Source: UMGS1491 sp944380925 (lineage in GTDB: Bacteria; Bacillota; Clostridia; Oscillospirales; Acutalibacteraceae). Taken from it: DNA of 30,482 bases. The stretch is from NCBI GenBank assembly GCA_944380925.1, contig CALWJD010000010.1:1-30482 (forward strand), given 5' to 3'. Each line of letters opens with the position of its first letter. The first letter of the stretch is position 1. Below are positions 6,783 to 15,268 of this stretch, piece after piece. The notes beneath the pieces are model-generated. The model was not told the origin of the DNA. It searched no databases and saw only the letters and a list, made by a program, of their open reading frames with translations. Both the position numbers and the translations under genes were made by a program.

Positions 6783-6803
6783 AAAAAATGTGGAGGTGAA
6801 GAA

Positions 6804-7703
6804 ATGAAAACAATCAGTGAAATATCAAAGATTACGGGCCTTAGCAAACGTGCCATCAGATTTTACGATGAGTCGGGATTATTACATCCGGCGGGTTACT
6901 CAGATTCGGGTTATAGGCTTTATGACTACAAAGCGCTGGAAACTTTGCAGCAAATAATGTTTTTTAAAGAATTTGATGTACCTCTTAAGGATATTAAAGC
7001 AATACTCGAAAACCCGAATCTTGATAAAATAGCGTTACTTAAAAGTCATAAAGCAGCGCTCACGCTAAAAAGAAATAGGCTAAACAATCTGATAAAGCTT
7101 ATTGATAAAACTATAAAGAATCCAGAAACGATGAGCTTTATGGAGTTTGATTTTGCAGATATAGAAAAAACTTTAGCTGAAAATTTTGAATTTTTAAAAA
7201 ACGATCCGAATCATAAAAAACAATACAACGCTATAATATCGCAATACGGAAGCTACGAAAAATTTAATGAAGTAATGATGAATGCAACGGTTGCAAATCA
7301 AGATTTGATAGTTGATCTATACGGAAGTTTAGAAAATTACCATAAATCCATGCAAAACTTACCCGAGCGGATTAAAAACGTAGAGGAGTGTAGCAACCGG
7401 TTGCTTAAGCTTTATTCAAAGCTTGCAAAAATGACAGACAAAGATGTAAGCGATAAGCAAGTTCAAACTATAATTGCAGAAATGGATAGTTTAATGCTAA
7501 AAATGGACATGGGCGGTTTTGAAGGAAAAGAAAAGGCGAGGAAGTGGTATTTAAAACAAATTCCGAAAGATCCGGAGCAAAAGAAAAAATACAAAGAAGC
7601 TTTTGCTGAAGTTAAAAAAATGCAAGATGAAAAATACGGCAAGGGGTTTACTAAATTTTTAAACAGCGCATCTGATTATTATTTAAAGAACTTAAAAAAA
7701 TAA
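6804..7703 (+). CDS. MerR-family transcriptional regulator with long helical C-terminal domain
   Basis: 299 aa, ATG preceded by GGAGGTG. Residues 1-70 are a canonical MerR winged helix: TISEISKITGLSKRAIRFYDESGLL, a GYRLYDYKAL wing, and FKEFDVPLKDIKAIL. A dimerisation helix follows (about 75-115). The remaining ~180 residues are charged and helical, with no cysteine and therefore no obvious metal site. The layout recalls TipA-like multidrug-sensing regulators but is longer than usual, so the ligand is unknown. It sits behind a palindromic 19-bp-spacer promoter and 17 bp ahead of the exported AAA+ gene, which is its most likely target. The family call is firm; the effector is open. Confidence 0.92.
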   Translation: MKTISEISKITGLSKRAIRFYDESGLLHPAGYSDSGYRLYDYKALETLQQIMFFKEFDVPLKDIKAILENPNLDKIALLKSHKAALTLKRNRLNNLIKLIDKTIKNPETMSFMEFDFADIEKTLAENFEFLKNDPNHKKQYNAIISQYGSYEKFNEVMMNATVANQDLIVDLYGSLENYHKSMQNLPERIKNVEECSNRLLKLYSKLAKMTDKDVSDKQVQTIIAEMDSLMLKMDMGGFEGKEKARKWYLKQIPKDPEQKKKYKEAFAEVKKMQDEKYGKGFTKFLNSASDYYLKNLKK

Positions 7704-7720
7704 AGGAGTATTCATTTAAA

Positions 7721-9013
7721 ATGAAAAATAGCAAAAAGAAAGTTTTATCAGTAGGTTTGGCATCTTTAATTTTATCAACAAGTGTTTTTAGCGCACGTAC
7801 CAGCGCACTGGACTGGAAAATGGTAATGCCGAACGTGGTAGGCTCGGTAGTTGTAAGTTCAATTCCTAAAATTTTAGAAAAAATCTACGATGCCGCCACG
7901 TCAAATTATGATAGATTTATGACGTACAGGGATGTAGAAAAACATAAAGGCTTCAGAGCACCCCAAGAAATAATGAACAAGTTGGACGATATTGTAAAAA
8001 ACAAATCAGAAATAAAAATATATGGTCAGGAAAAAGCAAAATCTCAAATGGTAGACGCTTTAAGCAGTGTGGTAACCAGAATTGACAATATAAAACGCCA
8101 TAAAAGTGACGTCAAAGAGATCAGGGGAAACATAGCCTATTTAATAGGGCGTCCCGGAGTTGGAAAAACTAAAATGTGTTATGCAATCGCCGATGCATTT
8201 TTAAAACACCCTGAAAAGTCATCAATTTTTTTACATAGCGAAAGTATTACCGATGAATCAACGCTTGGCAACCAACTTTTTAAGACAGTAGGTGCAAAAG
8301 ATATCGGTGAAAGGCACAAGAAAAATATATTTACCGGAAGCGATGGAATAGTTGCCAAAGAAGAAGAATCTCCGATGCTCAAACACCTTCTTAACTGGTA
8401 TGATTCGGTTGTAATCATAGATGAATATGAAAAAATGAAACAACAAAGCGCAAAGCCCGGAACCACAATGATGATGGGCGGAATGAGTATACCTATTGCA
8501 GGGGCTCAGGCTACGGCTCCGAAATGTGATAATAGTGCAGATGAAGTGCTTCGTTCAATTGCCTCAACCGGAAAATATAAATTTATGAATAAAGAAATTG
8601 ATTGCAGCAGAACCCTGTTTTTAATCACAACCAATGAAACAAAAGAAGAACTGGAACAAAACTTTGGTATCGGCGGTGTGAAAGGCGGCGGCGCGCAAAG
8701 ACTTAATATAATAGAATTTGACGATTTAACGATAGATGCTTGCAGAGGTATTGTTAATGATTTGGTAGAAACTGTTTCAAATGTTTTGACCGATAAACAA
8801 GGATCTTTCAAAGTCAAAAGCGTAACTTTTGATAAAGAGAGCTTGGAAGCGATGGCAAACTATATTTTTAACGATAAAATCATGCAAGGACGTGCCAAAA
8901 ACAAACTTGAAGATAAAATCTATAGTATGTTTTCAAAGAACATAGGTAAGGATGCAAATAAAAAAATTCAAATTACTTTTGATAAATCAAACAGCACGTT
9001 TTCTTATAAATAA
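7721..9013 (+). CDS. Exported AAA+ ATPase, Clp-D2/torsin-like
   Basis: 430 aa. Residues 1-30 form a signal peptide (KNSKKK, hydrophobic core, Ala-x-Ala near TSA-L). A further hydrophobic stretch at ~36-50 could be a membrane-associating helix. The AAA+ core has IYGQEKAKSQMVDAL box II-like sequence (100-113), Walker A GRPGVGKT (143-150), Walker B VVIIDEYEK (230-238), a Clp-like EVLRSIASTGKYKF segment, sensor 1 LITTN (301-305), and a C-terminal lid with a sensor-2-like GRAKNKLED (R391). Overall it resembles the second ATPase domain of ClpB/Hsp100 and eukaryotic torsins. A signal peptide on an ATPase is surprising, because ATP is normally absent outside the membrane unless the protein enters a host compartment. 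A Gly/Met-rich insertion lies at ~246-262. Shine-Dalgarno AAGGAG is 12 nt upstream. Operon with the MerR gene. Confidence 0.85.
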   Translation: MKNSKKKVLSVGLASLILSTSVFSARTSALDWKMVMPNVVGSVVVSSIPKILEKIYDAATSNYDRFMTYRDVEKHKGFRAPQEIMNKLDDIVKNKSEIKIYGQEKAKSQMVDALSSVVTRIDNIKRHKSDVKEIRGNIAYLIGRPGVGKTKMCYAIADAFLKHPEKSSIFLHSESITDESTLGNQLFKTVGAKDIGERHKKNIFTGSDGIVAKEEESPMLKHLLNWYDSVVIIDEYEKMKQQSAKPGTTMMMGGMSIPIAGAQATAPKCDNSADEVLRSIASTGKYKFMNKEIDCSRTLFLITTNETKEELEQNFGIGGVKGGGAQRLNIIEFDDLTIDACRGIVNDLVETVSNVLTDKQGSFKVKSVTFDKESLEAMANYIFNDKIMQGRAKNKLEDKIYSMFSKNIGKDANKKIQITFDKSNSTFSYK

Positions 9014-9098
9014 ACTTTTATTCTGATTGTTATAACTCCATAAGTGGTGGAGTGGCGAAACCGAGTTGTAGGGCGATAAATTTTTAAATAATATCACG

Positions 9099-9154
9099 AA
9101 ATCATAGTGCTTTTACGTTTGAAATAGCGTAAGATACTATGATTTTTATTTTTC
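9099..9154 (+). terminator. Terminator of the MerR-AAA+ operon
   Basis: Outer stem AAATCATAGT / ACTATGATTT (9099-9108 with 9136-9145), an inner 7-bp stem TTTTACG / CGTAAGA, then a T-rich tail. A smaller hairpin ACTCCA/TGGAGT lies at 9035-9053. Confidence 0.8.
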
Positions 9155-9160
9155 AAAAAC

Positions 9161-9191
9161 AAAATAAAGAGAAGCCTATTTTTAAGCTTCT
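9161..9191 (-). terminator. Weak terminator of the methyltransferase gene
   Basis: On the minus strand AGAAGC / GCTTCT (6 bp) is followed by CTTTATTTT, about 30 bp after the methyltransferase stop codon. Confidence 0.5.
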
Positions 9192-9221
9192 TATTTTATG
9201 TGGTAAGTTTTGTTGTTTTAA

Positions 9222-10127
9222 TTATTCTAATTTTTCAAAAACCAATATTTTGCCGTAGTATGACTTTTCTTCTCTTCTAGAAATTAAATGTAGCCTGCAA
9301 TCACTTGCCAAATTTTCTATTTGTTCTGCTCCGGCATAAAGTCTTACTTTTTTTAACCAACTTTCGATTTCGTCATCACTGAACCCATATTTTCTAAAAT
9401 CCGGATACCAAGAGTTTTCTTTATCTCTGCAAATTAAAGCCATTTTTCCTTTTGGTTTTAAAGCCCTTGCGGCTTCCTTTAAAATGGTGGGGATTTCTCT
9501 ACATTCATCTAATCCATTATTAGAACAGACCGATGAAAATATACCGTTGTCAAACGGCATGTTCCAAAGAGAAGTTGCTATTCCGAGTCCATTTACTTTG
9601 TGGTATTTTGCCAAAGCATCAGCTTGCTTTGCGCATATAAAATCTATGTCTACGCCCATGTATAAGTCTTTATCTGACATTCTTTGCATTAAAGCGGAGG
9701 TTCCGAGGCCTGCGCCAACGGTTAATTCAAGAATATTGTTTTCAATTTCTGCAAATATGTTATCGGTATAAAACTTCCAAAAATCAGGCCTTTGAGAATA
9801 AACAGAAGCGTGCCGCTTTGCTAAAATTTCGCCTTGCTTTGAAGTAGAGTTTTCGATAATTGATTTTTTAAGATCTTCAAAGGATATATCATCGCAAGAA
9901 TCGTTTCGTCCGCCAACCCATGTGGGAGTTCCGTTTTCTTCGTAATATTCCAAGCGGCGTATAAACTCCTCTTTTGTTGGAATTTCTTTTTTTATAAATT
10001 TTTCTCTTTCGCTAAAGTACATTTCGGGATTATCGGGAAAATATTTTTTTGCTAACTCTTTTGCGTTGTTTATGGTTTTTGGAATATCCGACCAAAACAA
10101 GACCTCCGTTAAAGCATTTATTACCAT
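9222..10127 (-). CDS. Class I SAM-dependent methyltransferase
   Basis: 301 aa, ATG 8 nt after AAGGAGG. A ~120-residue helical N-terminal extension precedes a Rossmann methyltransferase domain. Motif I LELTVGAGLGTSAL (133-146) binds SAM. GVDID (158-162) provides the acidic residue for the ribose. LWNMPFDNGIFSSVCSNNGLDE (around 187-208) is the motif II-like stretch, and a LKPKGKMALI strand (about 223-232) matches the type-11 family. The substrate is not evident; a small molecule is as likely as a macromolecule. It lies 90 bp after the calpain-like gene on the same strand, with no strong terminator between, so readthrough is possible. Confidence 0.8.
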   Translation of the reverse strand: MVINALTEVLFWSDIPKTINNAKELAKKYFPDNPEMYFSEREKFIKKEIPTKEEFIRRLEYYEENGTPTWVGGRNDSCDDISFEDLKKSIIENSTSKQGEILAKRHASVYSQRPDFWKFYTDNIFAEIENNILELTVGAGLGTSALMQRMSDKDLYMGVDIDFICAKQADALAKYHKVNGLGIATSLWNMPFDNGIFSSVCSNNGLDECREIPTILKEAARALKPKGKMALICRDKENSWYPDFRKYGFSDDEIESWLKKVRLYAGAEQIENLASDCRLHLISRREEKSYYGKILVFEKLE

Positions 10128-10217
10128 TGCGGCGCCCTCCTTTTCATAAATTTTAAATCACACACGGCTAACACCATATTGTTACGCAGTGCTAATAATT
10201 TTATTTATATTTTTTAG

Positions 10218-11888
10218 CTATATTTTTGGATTTCGAGTATAGTACAATTTATCCAAATGTGCATTAAAGTCATCAAAACTCATGGCAATATGTCCGCCTT
10301 CTTTTGGGAGTTTGATTATATCTTTCCCTGTTTTCTCATCTTTGCCAATCACTCTTGCGTTCATTCTTCCCCAAAATTTATTGGGTTCGATAAGTCTAAT
10401 ATATTTTTTGGATTGTTCAACTCCAACAATAGCATAGGCATGGCGAGTGTGTACTTCTATTTTTTCGCCGTTTTTTAAGTCGTTTATTGTAAAATTTTCC
10501 TTGAAACGGCAAGATATTGCTTTTTGTTTTCCAAGTTTTCTTTCAATTGTTTTCATGATATTTTCGGAATTAAATTTGTCTTTGGCATCAGTACCCACCG
10601 TATATTCTCCCGGCGGTATTCCTGTAATGGCAAACAATGCATTTTTTGATTTTCCGCTATCTAAATACTTGCGATTTTTAATAACGTCTTTTTCATAACC
10701 TTTTTTTCTATATATGGCATACGCTTTTTCAATTAGTTTTGGCCATAGGGCGCCGTCTTTAATACTTTCCGGCATAATAACCTTTTTCTTATTTACAAGT
10801 ATTATTATTTTCCCAACAGAGCCATCCGGTTTGATGTAAAAAAACCTTATTTTGATATTATCCAATTGTTCTATCTTATCGATTCCCTGGACGAAGCAAT
10901 CTTTTATATCTTGTGCGTTTTTCTTTGATTTTGCCAAAGCTATTAATGATCCCATCAGATAACAATCTCCCACTCCTGCTTGTTTTACCTCTTTCGGTAG
11001 GGGAGACACCTTTGAGGGAAATATCTTAACGTTACCGATTACGGGTTGAATCGTGTGTTTTTCTAGTAACGATAACATATCTTCCGGAAGCTTTATACCT
11101 TTCGGAAATAATTTGGCAAAGTTTTGTACTATATAATTTTTAAGACATTCATCATCCAGGTCACCTTGAAAGTCCGGGTTACTTTTTAAAGATTTTTCAG
11201 CTTTTTTGATAACTTCTGCAAAAACCGGACTATGCAGTCCACGTCCTACCAGAGCATCTAAGTCATTAAAATGTTTTTCATCATTTACGACTATCAATTC
11301 GTCTTTATGTTCTAATTCATCAGCCATAATGCCAAATATATTGCCAACAAACAAATTTAATGCGCTATTTATTTTTATTATATCTATATCATCGGTTGGA
11401 TTTATACCGTGCACATCTTTCCACCAACAAAAATTTCCTTCTTGCATGGATTTTCCAAAGAATTCGCTTGCATCATTAAAAAAGTCTATCAGTTTTTTAT
11501 AATCCTCGAATTTGTCTAATATGTTTCGGTATGGAAAATTAAATTTCTCGATAGCCCGCCCCCACTTTTCTTCAAATGCGTTTTTGCTTTTTTCCCCTTT
11601 TGCGTAAATATAAATGAAATTATTCGCAGCATCTAATATTCTTCCCACAAAGTTACTTGCGATATCTTCGTACATGGGATTTCTTTGACGACAATTTAAA
11701 GTGGCAACGCTTATAGAAGGTGATTTATCAAACTTAACCGCAAATCTACACAAACTCTCTTTCAATTTTCTTATATTGGCTTGTACTTGGTCCAAATTGT
11801 TTTCACACAAACCTATTTCGCTTTTAAAACTTGATACTTTCTTGTCCCATTCGGCGTATGCGCCGTTAATTCGGCTTTTAAGACCCAT
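10218..11888 (-). CDS. Calpain-family (C2) cysteine protease
   Basis: 556 aa. The catalytic domain occupies the C-terminal ~260 residues. QAGVGDCYLMGSL (303-315) holds the oxyanion Gln303 and nucleophile Cys309; a LWPKLIEKAYA block (381-391) is calpain-typical; HTRHAYAIVGV (480-490) holds His483; EPNKFWG (501-507) holds Asn503. The Cys-His-Asn triad is thus complete. Residues 1-290 are helical, with coiled-coil character early on, and match nothing I recognise. There is no signal peptide, so it is cytosolic or secreted by a leaderless route. Calpains cleave a few proteins at limited sites; bacterial ones are sporadic. Own promoter upstream, AAGGAG 11 nt before the ATG. The kinase gene lies upstream on the same strand but behind a terminator. 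Confidence 0.88.
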   Translation of the reverse strand: MGLKSRINGAYAEWDKKVSSFKSEIGLCENNLDQVQANIRKLKESLCRFAVKFDKSPSISVATLNCRQRNPMYEDIASNFVGRILDAANNFIYIYAKGEKSKNAFEEKWGRAIEKFNFPYRNILDKFEDYKKLIDFFNDASEFFGKSMQEGNFCWWKDVHGINPTDDIDIIKINSALNLFVGNIFGIMADELEHKDELIVVNDEKHFNDLDALVGRGLHSPVFAEVIKKAEKSLKSNPDFQGDLDDECLKNYIVQNFAKLFPKGIKLPEDMLSLLEKHTIQPVIGNVKIFPSKVSPLPKEVKQAGVGDCYLMGSLIALAKSKKNAQDIKDCFVQGIDKIEQLDNIKIRFFYIKPDGSVGKIIILVNKKKVIMPESIKDGALWPKLIEKAYAIYRKKGYEKDVIKNRKYLDSGKSKNALFAITGIPPGEYTVGTDAKDKFNSENIMKTIERKLGKQKAISCRFKENFTINDLKNGEKIEVHTRHAYAIVGVEQSKKYIRLIEPNKFWGRMNARVIGKDEKTGKDIIKLPKEGGHIAMSFDDFNAHLDKLYYTRNPKI

Positions 11889-11922
11889 ATTAATTCACGC
11901 TCCTTTAAAATACTATTTATAT

Positions 11923-11950
11923 GCTATAATAATTTAATGCGTGGTGTCAA
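11923..11950 (-). promoter_or_regulatory. Promoter of the calpain-like gene
   Basis: On the minus strand TTGACA (11950-11945), 16-bp spacer, TATAGC (11928-11923), about 35 bp before the ATG. Confidence 0.65.
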
Positions 11951-12049
11951 ATATTTTTGAGATGTTGCACGCATATTTATGACTTTGGCTGTTCAATTTA
12001 AAATAATAATTTTTAAAGAATATCGAAATCACCCAAATATTTTTAATAT

Positions 12050-12095
12050 GAAAAATCGATTATCTCTTTCCCAAAAGCGGGGACTGATAATCGAT
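12050..12095 (-). terminator. Terminator of the kinase gene
   Basis: A perfect 10-bp outer stem ATCGATTATC (12055-12064) / GATAATCGAT (12086-12095) with a smaller inner TCCC/GGGA stem. On the minus strand it runs into a T-rich tail. It separates kinase and protease transcripts. Confidence 0.8.
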
Positions 12096-12157
12096 AAAAT
12101 ATGTTAGATATATTTTTATTTAAATCAATATAGTATGGATAGTATGGTTTTTAACAA

Positions 12158-13438
12158 CTATGCACCAAGTTTCGTTCTGACAAACCGATGTTTTAAGCAT
12201 TCTGATGCACTTGGGCGGTCGTCAGGATCATAACGTGTCATGCGCTGTATGAGATCTAAAAGTTCATATTCGGCTTTTCTTACTTCTGGAAGTGTTGCTG
12301 TTCGGTTGTCTTTGTCCACATCCTCCATATATCGGGGTATATTTTTGAGCAATGGTTGTATTCCGTCGGACATATATGCTGTTTCATTAGCAGAATCAGC
12401 GTTGGTTTTTGCGGCATTATACATGATAAGCAGTGAGGCGCCCAAAGCGTAAATATCTATTTTAGTCATTTGTTTCAAATCCAATGGTTTTTGTGCAGTT
12501 TGTTCCGGCGCTTTATACCAAGACGTTACTTTCCACCTGACATTTGCTGAATTGGCGGATGTGGGAGCGCCTATCGGTGAATGTTTTTCTTCTACGCCAC
12601 CTTCGGGAAAACCTGCATCGTCAATTTCGCCCTTTTCTATTCTTTGATCGTTATTTGGCGTGGTTTTAACATCCAAGAGACCAAAATCGCCTAGTTGCAT
12701 GATCGTTTTTCCTTTTTCGTTGACGCAGGGGAATATATTATCGGGTTTTATATCTAAGTGAAGTCTTCCTTTTGCGTGTAGGGTGACTAAAGCTTTTAAA
12801 ACTCCATTTGCCGCTTTTCTTATGTTTTCAATACGTTTTTTTAATTCCATGCCATCCTCTGTTTTCTCCCTAAATAGATTCCAAATATCACCTTCAGCTA
12901 ATGGGGAAATAAAAATATAAGCAACTTTTGGATCTGGAGGATCATGTGGCCATAGAATATTGAGTATACTGTCTTGTTCCGATTCCCCCCTATATTTTGC
13001 TTTTAGTATTTTGCGAACATCATCTTCGCTAAACTCTTTGTAAAGCTCAGGAATATTTAGGTATTTTTCGTAATATTTTGCTTGTTTAACATATTTCTGA
13101 TTCACATCTGCATTCGGTCCGCAAAGAGCTTTCGCAAAAGCCGAGAATTTTTCCCGCAATTGTCCCCAATTTTTAGGTTTTAACTTGGCCAGTTCTATTG
13201 CCGTGTATTTTTCATTTTCTATTTCTTCTTTAATGCCACTCGCTACCCTAAGAGCCACTATACCTGGATTAACCGCCGTATCAGGATGTGGACCTTTGAA
13301 CACGGTGTTATAAGTACCTTGCCCTTTAAGTTTTAGCTGAGTTGAATTAACGCCTACAGATTTTAACAATTCTTTTGCTATAAGTGTTCTCCGCTCTTCT
13401 ATAGACATCCTTTGAATTGTTTTTAATTTTTTACCCAT
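12158..13438 (-). CDS. Eukaryote-like Ser/Thr protein kinase with Arg at the VAIK lysine position
   Basis: 426 aa from ATG 13438, which has AGGAG 10 nt upstream. An earlier in-frame ATG at 13483 lies at the inferred transcription start without a ribosome site and is rejected. Kinase motifs in order: a Gly-rich loop-like KGQGTYNTVFKG (38-49); a strand IVALRVA whose Arg64 occupies the position of the ATP-binding VAIK lysine; the catalytic loop HLDIKPDN with D229, K231 and N234; DFG at 251-253; APE at 310-312; and a late conserved Arg in DPDDRPSASECLKH. The ~70-residue insert between the N-lobe strands (about 90-170) is unusual. No transmembrane or PASTA region, so it differs from PrkC-type kinases and looks cytosolic or effector-like. 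The K-to-R change may reduce or alter activity. Confidence 0.88.
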   Translation of the reverse strand: MGKKLKTIQRMSIEERRTLIAKELLKSVGVNSTQLKLKGQGTYNTVFKGPHPDTAVNPGIVALRVASGIKEEIENEKYTAIELAKLKPKNWGQLREKFSAFAKALCGPNADVNQKYVKQAKYYEKYLNIPELYKEFSEDDVRKILKAKYRGESEQDSILNILWPHDPPDPKVAYIFISPLAEGDIWNLFREKTEDGMELKKRIENIRKAANGVLKALVTLHAKGRLHLDIKPDNIFPCVNEKGKTIMQLGDFGLLDVKTTPNNDQRIEKGEIDDAGFPEGGVEEKHSPIGAPTSANSANVRWKVTSWYKAPEQTAQKPLDLKQMTKIDIYALGASLLIMYNAAKTNADSANETAYMSDGIQPLLKNIPRYMEDVDKDNRTATLPEVRKAEYELLDLIQRMTRYDPDDRPSASECLKHRFVRTKLGA

Positions 13439-13487
13439 GGTTTGACCACTCCTCACAATAGTAATATGAAAAATCATTTGCAAACAT

Positions 13488-13516
13488 ATTCTATATCAAC
13501 TGTACAATAATGTCAA
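13488..13516 (-). promoter_or_regulatory. Promoter of the kinase gene
   Basis: On the minus strand TTGACA (13516-13511), 17-bp spacer, TAGAAT (13493-13488). It places the transcript start near 13481 and so supports translation from 13438. Confidence 0.75.
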
Positions 13517-13727
13517 TATATTTTTAAAAAATTATATGCTATTGCATAATTATTGTGCGATGCTGCCGTAAGGGGGTTGACATACAAAAAATTAGAGTAA
13601 CTAAGCCTTTGTTTTGCTTTTTGTAAAAGTATAGTATTGTAGGGATAAAAGTTTTGGCTATGCTTTTTTATTTTAAAATGCTTAAAGTGTACTTGAAATA
13701 TCGCAAAGATTATATCATTAGAATAAG

Positions 13728-13753
13728 AAAAGCTCGACCATATCGAGCTTTTT
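13728..13753 (-). terminator. Terminator downstream of the serine recombinase
   Basis: A perfect 10-bp stem AAAAGCTCGA / TCGAGCTTTT around a 5-nt loop, with T/A runs on both sides. It can work in either direction and lies 15 bp after the recombinase stop. Confidence 0.85.
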
Positions 13754-13768
13754 ATGTTTTGAGGTAAA

Positions 13769-15268
13769 TCAATTTGGTGGAGCAACATTATCTAAAAATG
13801 AACTCTCCGCTATTCTATCGCTTTCCTCTATATTTGATAAAAGCTTATCATCTATTGTAATGGGTTTGTCTCCAGAATTAAAGATGATAGTTATTTTATC
13901 ATCGTATAGATAAACCGCGTTTACAAAGACGCTGATGAGTGCCTTCCTATAAAACAAACTATCTGCTTTTCCTTTGCGAAGTTCTGATAGAAAGAATTTA
14001 ACTTCTTTATCGGTCAATGATATAGCTCCGGCTTTTTCTATCGTATATTCGTTCTTTAGAGTATCTGATTCTGTGTTGAGTCGCTCAATTTCAATATACA
14101 AAGATTTTCTAACACTGTCAATTTCACACTCAGCAACAGCATCCATAAGATTTCGCTGTTTGCGTTCATTATCCTTAATAAGCTTTTCAATGCGCTTGAT
14201 ATTAGAATTATCTTTTTCACGCTCACAAAGCGCCACAACTTCACGAGTTATCTTATCAATATTTTTAGGAGTAAGCTGTCTACGGCATTCCTCAATAACT
14301 AAGTTTTCAATGTAATCTTTGCGAGTAATCTTTTTCTTGCATTGCTTTTTAATCATATTCTTACACGCATAGTAATAATGAGATTTGCCCGACTTTCCTG
14401 TGCCACCGTAGCCTCTCATCATTTCTCGGCAGTAACCACAAAATAACTTTGTAGTCAATAGATACTCTTGTTTTGCCTTAGAGCGCGCAGGAGCTTTGTT
14501 ATTTTTAGTCATAATCTCTTGTACTTTATAAAATAAATTCTCCGAAACAATTTTTGGCATACCGCCGGGGATTTCCTTGCCTTTATAAGTGTAAATACCG
14601 ATATAACGCTTATTTTTAAGTATATTTCTCAGGCTGTTCTTATTAAAAGTGACTCCACGAGACGTCTTGTATCCTTGCGCATTAAGTGTATCACAAATTT
14701 GTGTAACTGTATGTCCATTTGCGTACATTTCAAAGATTTTTACCACAACAGGAGCGGTTTGTTCGTCCACTATGAAATGTTTATCCGGTGCAATTTTAAA
14801 TCCGAGAGCAATATTGCCGCCAGTAGAAAGGCATTTTTCAGCATTTATATCCATGCCCCTACGAATTTTTTGAGCAAGTTCTGCACTATAGTATTCTGCC
14901 ATACTTTCGAGCAAACCCTCCACCAATATTCCGCTCGCATCATTTGTTATGTTTTCGCGAGCGGACAATACTCGGACCCCATTTTTCTTGAGCCTCGCTT
15001 TATATGTTGCACTATCATAGCGATTACGAGCAAAACGATCAAGCTGGTAAACAATAACATATTCAAAATTATGTTTTTCACTGTCATCGATCATTCTCAG
15101 AAAATCTGGCCTTGCATCTGTTGTACCTGATATTGCCCGATCGATATATTCGCCAACTATAATATAATTATTTTTTCGTGCAAACTCGTAACAAGTTTTC
15201 AATTGCCCTTCAATGGATTGCTCTGTTTGACTATGAGAAGAAAAACGGGCATATATTACAGCATTCAT
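13769..15268 (-). CDS. Large serine recombinase (site-specific integrase)
   Basis: 499 aa, normal for the large serine integrase group. N-terminal resolvase fold: YARFSSHSQ with Arg8 and nucleophile Ser10, then YQLDRFARNR (75-83) with the DRFAR arginines. The 'recombinase' domain follows (about 155-260; GFKIAPD, TLNAQGYKTSRG, LKNKRYIGIYTYKG). A zinc ribbon has C277, C280, C302 and C310, and a coiled-coil stretch (~330-410) is of the type that controls integration direction. It catalyses strand exchange through a 5'-phosphoserine. The ATG overlaps the stop of the upstream gene (ATGA), so the two are translationally coupled. It marks one edge of a mobile element extending to about 19170. Its TGA stop is in the expected place, showing that TGA terminates in this organism. 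Confidence 0.95.
   Translation of the reverse strand: MNAVIYARFSSHSQTEQSIEGQLKTCYEFARKNNYIIVGEYIDRAISGTTDARPDFLRMIDDSEKHNFEYVIVYQLDRFARNRYDSATYKARLKKNGVRVLSARENITNDASGILVEGLLESMAEYYSAELAQKIRRGMDINAEKCLSTGGNIALGFKIAPDKHFIVDEQTAPVVVKIFEMYANGHTVTQICDTLNAQGYKTSRGVTFNKNSLRNILKNKRYIGIYTYKGKEIPGGMPKIVSENLFYKVQEIMTKNNKAPARSKAKQEYLLTTKLFCGYCREMMRGYGGTGKSGKSHYYYACKNMIKKQCKKKITRKDYIENLVIEECRRQLTPKNIDKITREVVALCEREKDNSNIKRIEKLIKDNERKQRNLMDAVAECEIDSVRKSLYIEIERLNTESDTLKNEYTIEKAGAISLTDKEVKFFLSELRKGKADSLFYRKALISVFVNAVYLYDDKITIIFNSGDKPITIDDKLLSNIEESDRIAESSFLDNVAPPN

Noticed and set aside
13577..13582. TTGACA in the gap before the kinase, plus strand
   Set aside because: No -10 hexamer at a suitable distance and no plus-strand gene follows.
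13513..13788. 91-codon minus-strand frame between kinase and recombinase
   Set aside because: Overlaps the recombinase end, its terminator and the kinase -35 box; composition is not protein-like.
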